A program made the position numbers and the translations under genes. Below the pieces are notes generated by a model, which worked only from the letters and a program-made list of their open reading frames with translations, was not told the origin of the DNA and ran no database searches. Shown one piece after another: positions 56,260 to 64,000 of a stretch of DNA of 64,000 bases (position 1 is the stretch's first letter; the number at the start of each line of letters is the position of its first letter). Location: contig JACGCM010002198.1 in NCBI GenBank assembly GCA_014058105.1, positions 571,001 to 635,000 on the forward strand, in the 5' to 3' direction. The stretch comes from Kingdonia uniflora. Lineage: Eukaryota; Streptophyta; Magnoliopsida; Ranunculales; Circaeasteraceae.

Positions 56260-58412
56260 ATGCGTACCTGTCAATCTTTGAGGCTGAGGCTAATAGATGA
56301 GAAGATCGAGGTAAATGAGGCGAGTGTGTTTGGCCATGGCTTTAAGGATAAGAGCAGTAACGTAGAGGTATTAGACGTTACGACAGATGTCCCTCTGGCT
56401 ATAGCAGTTCCTGAAGGTGTGGCTTCAAGTAGTTGACGTCGTAAGGCTTGAGTAACTGAGGAGAGGGGTGGAGAGGAGATAGAGGGAGGAGAGAGAAGGG
56501 GACACGATGGTAGTGTCGAGCCTTCAGGGGATGAAAGAGAAGAGCGGGAGCAAAGTGATAGTAGTGAGAGTTTGACTGGTTCGAGGAGAGCTGCGGGGTC
56601 AGTCTCGGATCGAGAGTAGCTGAGACTTGATCGATTTATGGCTAAGCTAGAATTGTCAAAGGTAAGGGTAGAATTAATTGCAGTAGGGTCTGAGTATACG
56701 TTCCAGGCTACCCCTCGAAAGGGTTTTATGGTATTTAGAGGCCAGATTCAGCTAGGGATGCAACTGCCCCTTCGAAGACTGGTGCAGGAGGTATTGAACT
56801 TCTGGGAAGTTTCCCCATGCCAGATAAATGGTAACTTCTATGAAATGATGAGGGTGGTCGAGGGTATGAACGTAGATCTGAGGTATGAGAAGAGGGGCTT
56901 GATCGAGTGGTTTGATATTGTATCGTTCTACTCGAGGAAAGCCAATAAGAAGGTGGATACGTACCACATCCAATGTCATGCAGATAAACCGTGGCTATTT
57001 GATTTGTGCTTGACGGGTCGAGGGTAGGATAAAGACTTGGTTGTGGTTCAAGGTAATTATAAGAATGCCGAAGGGGATGATGTTTATAAGCTGCAGCATA
57101 GGGTTTATAACCCAAATAAGTTGACGTTCGAAGGTTGCTTTTTGACATACTGATCGAATAGACTAATAAACACGATTTTGTTTGTTTGCAGATCCTGGTA
57201 ATAGAACTTTGAAGAGCCTGCGGAGGTACATTGACGAACTTATTGACTTTGATGAGGAATGGATAAACTGGGTCTTCAGGAAGCTAAATATCAAAAGGAA
57301 AAGGTGAAAGAAGGCAGATTCATTACTTTGAAACGTTCCCTCGTTTCTAGGCCAACAAAGAAGAGGGGAGAAGAATGCGCTTCGAGAGGGGTCGAAGAAA
57401 TGGAAAAAGTGAGATTGACTCAAAAAGTGAATTATGTTCCAAGGGGCAGTAAGAAGTGCCAGTGCCCAAAGGAGTTCCTGAGGCATCGAAGCGAGCGAAT
57501 AAAGGTAAGAGCCATGTCGTGTCCGAACCTTCGAAGGTCCAACCGTCGAAGGTTATTCAACGGATGAGGGTTCAGGAGCTGGGCACTGATGATGTGGAAG
57601 ATGTCGATGAAGCGTGCCATGATGCCAAACTAGAGGAACATGCTCGAGCCACGGCCGCGTCGATGGCTACTCTCTGCGGAAATGACCCAGACGAAGCTGC
57701 GAGGAAGATGAGTAAGGCTCTTCATCAGGTAATTATTTTTTGAGACCTTGAGTTTTTATAACATTCGATATGCTATGCAAAGTATTGATGGTTCGAGTAT
57801 TCTAGCAGGCGCATGCTTGGGCCCAAGCTTATGCCAAAGCTTAGAAGGTAACGATGAGGAAACTAAAACATGTGCTGGAAAGTCTAAAGCTTGCTCGAGG
57901 GACCGAAATGTCGCTGGAGACCGAGGTTAACATGTTAAAGTAAGAACAGTTGAATATCAGAGCTGATTTCTTGAGGGAACTCGCAGCTCAGCGTGACAGC
58001 CATGCCCAAATGCAGAAGGTGTGGGAGTCAAAGTTTGTTAAGAAGGGGAAAAGAAATGGAAGAACAGAGGGAAACCTTCCAGGAGAAATTCGATGATGAG
58101 TGTCAGACATCCACAAATTTAAAGATCTTTATCGAGAGTTTGGGGTATGATCCCATAACCCTCAAACCCTTTCCAGCGCCCAAAGGGCCTGCTGTCGATG
58201 GTAGTGTGCAGTCGGAAGGGGTGGAAGTGGATCCTTCTGCTGGAGATGGCATGGGAGAGGGCGTGGAATCTCATGTGTCTGAAGATACTCCTGCTGGTAT
58301 GGTAGTGGATGGAGTGGCCAACATTTTAGGGCCGAATCTTACTGTCAAAGGTACTAGAGGTGTTGTTGCGGAAGGGACTGTGGGAGGAGGTGATGTGGCC
58401 ACTCCTGTATGA
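56260..58412 (+). pseudogene. E7 antisense gene (gypsy-type transposon protein-like)
   Basis: Starting near ATG 56260 (MRTCQSLRLRLIDEKIEVNE), with an acidic low-complexity stretch (56460-56620), a folded segment open at 56638-57027 (RKGFMVFRGQIQLGMQLPL, RLVQEVLNFWEVSPCQING, NFYEMMRVVEGMNVDL), then past TAG. A pyrimidine-rich acceptor (gtttgtttgcag, about 57180-57191) suggests an intron before PGNRTLKSLRRYIDELIDF. A coiled-coil region (57900-58140) and a Gly/Val-rich tail (57993-58412) follow. It lies antisense to E7 pol, downstream of it in element orientation, as in Tat-type elements such as Grande. It has stops and frameshifts. It is related to the minus-strand gene at 48600-50620. Confidence 0.62.
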
Positions 58413-58675
58413 GGTACTATAGTTGTCTTCTTGCTGTAACATACTCCTTTCTCTTATCTTGTTATGGTGTTGGAAATTTGGAGTAGTGGTTTGTATTCGA
58501 GCACTTTATAACTTATTTGATCTTGAACTGTATGTCTGTATTTAGTTTGAATTACTCTAATATAATGAACTTGAGTTGCCTATAGTTGAATTGTTGATAT
58601 TACTGTATACTTGTATTTGTGTATGCTGGAAGTATATAATGCTTGTAACAGGATTTGAACTTGAACCTTAAGGAT

Positions 58676-59161
58676 CTTCGAGGTTGTCCTCGAGTATCAG
58701 TCTAGTCGAGGGATAGACATGATGCTAAGGTTAGGCCAAGAATTTACTAGACTTCGAAGGTTACCCCCGGGTCTGTCCGCGGAATTGATGCTAAGCGAAA
58801 CATAATGTGGTCATCCCCAATACATTCCCGAGGGTCCAGTTTGTCGACCATTCATTCCCCTCGAGTTTGCTCGAATTTGGAGACTTGAAAAACACCGAGG
58901 TCGCCCCCAAGTATTAGTCTGGTTAAAGGGTTGACATGATACTTAGGTTAGGCCAAGAAATTCACTGAACTTCCAAGGCCTGAGCCAAAACGAAGCATAT
59001 CGTGGTCGCCCCCAATGCATTCCTGAAGGTCCGGTCTGTCGACCATTCATGCCCCTCGAGTTTGCTCAAATTTGGAGACTTGAAAAACTTCGAGGTCGCT
59101 CCCAAGTATCAGTCTGGTCGAAGGGTTGACATGATACTTAGGTTAAGCCAAGAAATTTACT
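58676..59161 (+). repeat. tandem repeat, unit about 190-220 bp
   Basis: About 2.3 units, each containing 'cttcgaggtcgcccccaag', 'gttgacatgatacttaggtt' and 'ctgtcgaccattcatgcccc', starting at 58676, 58894 and 59088. It lies between the pol end and the antisense gene of E7. Tandem repeats at this place are typical of Tat/Ogre-type gypsy elements. Confidence 0.85.
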
Positions 59162-59204
59162 GGAAGACAGGATACGAAGTCCAGAGGAAAAATATGTTTA
59201 TTGA

Positions 59205-60200
59205 TTATACTATATTTATATTACTTGAACAAGGTGGAGGCCGTGGCCTATTGTATGATACTAACTGCATGGTGTTCCAAGGATTGGGTAGAGGCTCTTC
59301 TACTTCTGTCATTAGATAATAGGAACCTTTGTCGGTTTTGTCATACACGATATAAGGTCCTTCCCAGGATTCGGCTAGCTTGCCGGCATTGCGAGGCCTC
59401 GAAGAGGGTGTGACTAGCCGAAGTACCAAATCTCTAATATTAAAACTGCGTGGTCGAACTCTTTTATTGTATAACTTCTGGAAAGAGAGATGGTATCGGC
59501 CGAGGTTTGCGATGTCTCGGTCTCTAGTTTTGTCGATCCATAACATATTCCATCCGAGTTCAAACTCATTATCTTCATCTGGGAGGTTAGGGTCGTGTGT
59601 TGGTACTTCAAATTGAGTAGGTAGAACCTCTTTGGTATCGTAGGCTAGAAGGAAAGGTGTGCGGCCTGTCGCTTTTTGCAGTATTGATCGATAAGCCCAG
59701 AGTACATGTTGTAGTTCCTGGACCCATCGTTCTTTCTTCTCATCGACTCGCTTCTTAAGACCATCGACTATAGTTTTATTGATTGCTTAGACCTGACCAT
59801 TCCCCTGGGGGTAGTAAGGTGTTGAGGGAGAGAGGATGATGCTGTACTTTTTAAAGAAATTATGGACTTTGTTCTCGACGAACTGTGGGCCATTTTCACA
59901 TCGAATTATGTAAGGACAACCGAAGTGTGTAATGATATTTTCCCATAAGAACTTGATGACTTCTTCTCTGGTTCGACATAAAGGCACGGCTTCGACCCAT
60001 TTAGTAAAGTAATATGTTGCCATCAAAATATTTTCTCGACTGCCCGAGGCTTTGGGAAAAGGACCCACGAGATCGATGGCCCACCGCTTGAATGGCCAAG
60101 AGACTTGAGTGTAATGGTGGTCTTGCAAAGGGCTATGGATGTCGTGGGCGTGATGTTGACATTTGTCACAGCGTTTGGCTTACTCTTCAGCTTGCTTCTT
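59205..60200 (-). pseudogene. pol: E7 gypsy integrase
   Basis: Read leftward: zinc-binding RCDKCQHHAHD (about 60165), core WAIDLVGPFPKASGSR (about 60090), IIRCENGPQFVENKV (about 59895), SPSTPYYPQGNGQV-stop-AINKTI (about 59790), and the C-terminal region YNKRVRPRSFNIRDLVLR (about 59460) to GSYYLMTEVEEPLPNPWN. In the DDE triad the second Asp is Glu (CENG for CDNG) and the Glu codon is TAA, so the enzyme is dead. The frame is otherwise well kept. Confidence 0.9.
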
Positions 60201-60397
60201 CATATTGGGCCAGAATAAACCTAGGGATACGGCTCGACGGGCCATAGATCGACCAGCAATATAAGCACCGCAGGTACCTTCGTGGAGTTTGGCAAGAATT
60301 CTAGTGGCTTCGTCTTGAGAGATGCACCGGAAGTGGACGTCATTTGGGGATTTGCGACGTAACCCGCCTTTGAGGATGGTGTATCTGCAACAATTTT

Positions 60398-61051
60398 CTA
60401 GTTACGAATGTTTGTCTTTAGGGTCATCTGGGAGGGTAGAATTATTGAAGTAGGCAAGAAATGGTCTACGCCAATCATCTGGATCGAGACTCTCACCCCC
60501 AGCATTGATGGCATTGACTTCCATCTGGTCAATAGGAATTCGAGTACTTCGATATGGAGTGTTCGAGATTCGGACTGGCCTAATATGGCTGCTATGTAGG
60601 CGAGGGCATCGACATATTTGTTTTCACCTTGGGGGTAATGAGTAATAGAAGATTTTTCAGGAAAACAATCCATGCGCTGGCAGACAAGTGTAGTATACTC
60701 AACCATCCGACCGTTGGCCTGATTTTCGCTGGTGTACTACCTCTGAATAAGTTGAGAATCTGTAAACACTGCAAGTTTGGGAACACCAAGTTCGAGTGCG
60801 AGGTCGAGGCCATGGATCAAGGCTTCATACTCAGCCTCGTTGTTGGAACATTCGAAGTTTAATTTGACAGCATTGTCGATTCGATCGTTGGTGGGGGTAA
60901 CCAGGAAAACTCTGATCCCCGAAGCGTTAGGTCCAGTGGATCCATCTGTAAAGAGGCACCAACTTGTATTAGGCTTCCAAGGGTCCTTCTGTTTGGGTTG
61001 GTCTTCGGGTAGATCATCTTTATGTTTCCCCCAGTCAATGCCTTCGACCAA
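60398..61051 (-). pseudogene. pol: E7 second RNase H (Tat-lineage extra domain)
   Basis: The domain reads WCLFTDGSTGPNASGIRVFL (about 60960), CSNNEAEYEALIHGLDLALE (about 60845) and VFTDSQLI (about 60757), keeping the Asp-Glu-Asp catalytic residues. It lies after the usual RNase H and before integrase. A second RNase H in this place defines the Tat group (Tat, Ogre, Retand) of plant gypsy elements. The following segment to 60398 (ENKYVDALAYIAAILGQSE) is the usual link with the last His/Asp region. Confidence 0.85.
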
Positions 61052-61132
61052 GAAGTTGGCGACTGCTTGGCCTTTTTGGAATATTTGCTTCTCAAATATG
61101 ACGTCTTGTTTGCCAAGATAAACAGACCACTA

Positions 61133-61618
61133 CTATACCCGTCTGGATTTTTCTTTCTTGCTGAGTACTTCTCGAAGGGGGTAACTTATGATAACACGGA
61201 TATGGTGAGCTTGAAAATATAGTTTGTGTTTTCGAGTAGTATAAACAAGGGTGAGGAGCAAATGCTCGAGTTTTATATATCGAATCTCTACAGATGTCAG
61301 AGTTTTGCTGATGAAGTACATGGGTTTCTTGACGTTTGATTCAAGTCGAATAAGAGCCGAACTAATAGAGGTGCCGGTAACTGTAAGGTATAAAGAAAGT
61401 GTTTCGCCTTCGAGCGGGGTACTGATGATGGGTGGTCGGCCAAGGTATGTTTTAAGTTTGAGGAAGGCCTGTTCACAGTCGATTGTCCAATTAATTTCAG
61501 GGTTATTTTTCTTTTTGGCCTTGTGAGCGCCTTGCTCGCGTAAGAGGGAGAAAAGCCAAGCACAACGCTTTGAGGATTTCAAAATAAAGTGATTGTGGGC
61601 CGCTATCTTGCCAGCCAC
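61133..61618 (-). pseudogene. pol: E7 first RNase H domain
   Basis: Open frame of 161 codons: INWTIDCEQAFLKLKTYLG, PPIISTPLEGETLSLYLTV, KKPMYFISKTLTSVEIRYI, LEHLLLTLVYTTRKHKLYF. This is the RNase H that follows the gypsy reverse transcriptase. It ends in a frame change after REVLSKKEKS. Confidence 0.88.
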
Positions 61619-61624
61619 CTTTTA

Positions 61625-62900
61625 GACATCTTTTTTGGTTCGGGGGGAAGGCATATCGACGAGGGCTCGGATATAAGTAGAATCGATTTTGATACCTCGT
61701 TTGCTGATGAGGTGGCCTAAGAATTTGCCAGACGAAACACCAAACTGGCATTTTTCTGGGTTAAGTTTCATATTATATGTTCAAAGTATCGAGAAAACTT
61801 TGGTTAAGCCAGGAATGTGGGTGTGCTTTTGGAGGCTTTTCATAACATGTCGTCGATGTAAACTTCGACTGACTTGCCAAGCAAAGGTTTGAACATGGTG
61901 GTGACAAACCGCTGGTAAGTGGCACCCGGATTTTTAAGGCTATAGGAAGTAACGTTAAAATAATTAAGGTCTTGTTCAATGATAAAAGAAGTTTTAAGTT
62001 GATCCTAGGGGAGGAGGGGTACCTGATTTTTACCCAAAGCCGCGTCCATCATTGATAGTCGCTCATGTCCGGCAGTGGCATCCAGGAGTACTGAAATGAT
62101 CCGGAGGGGGAAGCTATCCTTTGACGTGCACTTGTTGAGGTATGTGAAGTTGACACAAATTTGGATCTTACCATTCTTCTTCGGGACCGAAACAATATTG
62201 GATATCCAGTCAGTGTACTTGATTTCTCTGATGAATCCCGCGACTAGGAGTTTGTCGATTTCAAGGCTTACAGCTTCTCAAAGTCGTGGGGACAATGTAC
62301 GCTTCTTTTGCTTTACTGCTGTAGAATGAGGGATGAGGTCGAGTAGATAACATGCTAAGGCAGGGTCGACACCAGAAATCTCACGGAATGTCCAGGCGAA
62401 GACATCTTTATTTATTCGAAGGAAATCAGTAAGTTTGAGGCTTTCGGCCTCATCTAGAAAAGTACTAATGAATGTACCTCGACCAGGACCGTAGAGTTTG
62501 ATATAGAGAGTATGTTCAATGGGTGTGGTAGCTGGCATCGAAGGTACTAGGGTAGAGAAAGATATTGATTACTATGGTTGTTTGACAAGTTTCGGGTTTG
62601 ATCGATCTCCGGATGCTCGCATGAACGGGCAAGGCGTTGGGATCCTTTTAAGTTCTACAAACCACATGGGGGTATTGAAACGAAGGGTTTAGTGGTAAGT
62701 CAAAGGTATGGCTCACATGGCATGGAGCCAGTCGTGGCCAAGGATGCTGAGGTATTCTGATTTCTTGTCGATGACAAGAAAGCTAGTTTGGAGTGTGACT
62801 GCCCTGTAGTGACAGGGAGACTAATGTGACCGACAGCGACTTCAGTAGCACCGCTGAAGTCCTTGAGTTCGACATTAGTTGGGGTGATTATAGGAGCACA
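61625..62900 (-). pseudogene. pol: E7 protease remnant and reverse transcriptase
   Basis: The protease-like end (NVELKDFSGATEVAVGHISL, about 62885-62826) has stops. It is followed by the open frame 62538-62278 (FLRINKDVFAWTFREISGVD; DLIPHSTAVKQKKRTLSP), the usual entry to gypsy reverse transcriptase. The polymerase continues to about 61630 in several frames; the catalytic box VEVYIDDML is intact at about 61850-61876. The protease is cut at about 62933 by E8. Confidence 0.85.
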
Positions 62901-62933
62901 CTCCCGCTAGCCACGAGATGGGATGTCACACGT

Positions 62934-63380
62934 CGACCTCACCACTAAGAATAGAAACAATGTAATTAGGCCGTTCACCAGAACCCCTCGCACGCCAAAC
63001 ACACAAGAATGATACTCGTCTAACGGCCGTAAGATCAGAGCGATGACGACCCCATGACTCATCCCTTCCCACGGGGAAGCACCCGAGCCCCGACCCTGAA
63101 AGGGTAACTTGGGGATTTCCCAGGGCACGTGAGCAGCGGTGCTCCTAGGTCAAACCCTCCTTATAAATAGAGGAAAGAAGGAACCTAGAGAGGGATCTTT
63201 TTCTTGCTTCTTCCGCTTCTTCTACCTCCTGAGCTTCATATGATCAGTAAAACAAGTGACGAGAGAATCTAAAGAGAGAAGCTCAGAACGAGTTGAGTGG
63301 TGCCCTCTTCTGGTTGAACACTTCAAGCCCAAAACGATCAGAAGCACATTATTGTCTCTGAGAAAGATCAGTGGACTACA
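62934..63380 (+). repeat. E8 5' LTR (Ty3/gypsy)
   Basis: TGTCACACGTCGACCTCACC ... AGTGGACTACA, 447 bp, with a TATA box (ccttataaatagagg) at about 63159-63173. It is more G/C-rich than the flanks, so it is probably a younger insertion from a different family. It cuts the protease region of E7. Confidence 0.82.
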
Positions 63381-63395
63381 ATTGGCGCTATCTAC
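63381..63395 (+). promoter_or_regulatory. E8 primer-binding site
   Basis: ATTGGCGCTATCTAC directly after the LTR, matching the start of the plant gypsy site (ATTGGCGCCGTCTG). Confidence 0.75.
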
Positions 63396-63475
63396 ATTCC
63401 CTCCAAACTCTGCCTAATACAAGTAACGAAGGTAGTATCAATACGCAACCAATCTCAGGAGTATGCCATGACATA

Positions 63476-64000
63476 GATGAGGGTAGCGTTGTTGCAATTG
63501 AAGGAGCAAATGACAACTAATCCGCCAACTCCAGCTCGCCAATGAAATACTTCGCGACACCCTCGTCGCCGGCCCTCAACAACCACCAGAAGGCCTGGGA
63601 GTTTCCACCTCCGTCAGCGAATCAACCCCCCATGAACAAGCCCCAGGGAATGGAGTGCCTTCCCTCGACCACGTTCTAGCCTGGGGCAACCAGACCACAC
63701 CACTCCACCATCCTTACATTCTGCCTTGCGGACCGCCTATACCACCAACTATCCCACGACCACTACTGCCACTGCCACCCACGACCTACCACAGAATGGG
63801 TGCCCCGCTACCGCGACCCACTTATAACCTCAGCCGAAATGACCTTCCGCCCCCTGGACGCTACGCCCATCAGTTCTAGGAACCACGAGCCCCAGCCCCC
63901 AACGGGGACTACGGTGCACAACTTCGTGACTACCGTACAAACCAGTCACCATGGCACCCACCCTATAGCCCCGACGATCCCTCCTACCTCCGGGACCTTG
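63476..64000 (+). pseudogene. gag: E8 gypsy gag, N-terminal part, runs off the window
   Basis: From ATG at 63476 the frame reads MRVALLQLKEQMTTNPPTPA and then meets TGA near 63542. The rest is rich in Pro, Thr and Pro/Tyr in several frames (for example PPPGRYAHQF), typical of the disordered N-terminus of plant gypsy gag. The capsid lies beyond 64000. It is not clear whether the stop is real or the start is upstream. Confidence 0.55.

Noticed and set aside
59387..61526. Plus-strand open frames over the E7 pol region
   Set aside because: They are complements of the integrase and RNase H coding regions, which carry the family motifs on the minus strand.
1..64000. CRISPR arrays, bacterial operons, tRNA or rRNA genes
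   Set aside because: No regularly spaced short repeats with unique spacers, no Shine-Dalgarno-led gene series and no cloverleaf or rRNA core sequences were seen; the window is plant nuclear DNA.

Overview
This window is nuclear DNA from a flowering plant, most likely a eudicot. Two plant-specific host genes are recognisable: the last exon of a DUF1068 gene (2695-2993) and five exons of a calmodulin-binding protein 60 (CBP60) gene on the + strand (8794 to 46265). Everything else is AT-rich transposon sequence in many layers: Ty1/copia and Ty3/gypsy LTR retrotransposons, a miniature TRIM, a LINE remnant and a Mutator-like (MULE) DNA transposon. No bacterial features, CRISPR arrays, rRNA or tRNA genes were recognised. 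Most transposon coding regions carry stops, frameshifts and missing catalytic residues, so they are annotated as pseudogenes.

Layout. 1-4297 holds a 495-bp TRIM with target-site duplication (TSD) TGTTA, a LINE remnant, the DUF1068 exon and a templated insertion in its 3' untranslated region. 4298-8442 is a scrambled copia element (E1). 8794-9400 holds two CBP60 exons. 9436-45309 (35.9 kb) is flanked by the 5-bp duplication ATATA and begins and ends with same-orientation LTRs of one copia family (E4/E5). CBP60 resumes right after it (exons at 45462, 45726 and 46092), so the whole block is a nested insertion into the host gene. 46281-64000 is nested gypsy DNA: E6 (+), E7 (-, Tat-like with two RNase H domains) and E8 (+, inside E7's protease region).

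Inside the 36-kb block are: an inverted copy of the same copia family (E4, 10804-16288); a minus-strand gene for an acidic protein made of 44-residue repeats (31022-30036, continued at 16660-16296); a copia element (E2, TSD ATGTC) that splits that gene; a mosaic of another copia (E3) that splits E2's 3' LTR; a minus-strand fragment of a further copia (31695-32940); E5 gag-pol; and a 7.5-kb MULE (35785-43270) inside E5's reverse transcriptase. The MULE carries a decayed MuDR-type transposase and, on its other strand, GRF-type zinc-finger coding sequence and an acidic reading frame.

Four observations stand out. The E1/E2 copia family has three CTTAAG boxes exactly 40 nt apart across the LTR end and primer-binding region. 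They can form two mutually exclusive helices, and no tRNA-type binding site is visible, which suggests self-priming. E1 carries an inverted LTR that stops 15 nt into the leader, the footprint expected of plus-strand strong-stop DNA. E1, the E4/E5 composite and E3 each contain head-to-head or tail-to-tail internal inversions. Both gypsy families carry a related antisense gene. Coordinates of splice sites, LTR ends and junctions were read by eye, and protein family calls are from recognised motifs, not searches.
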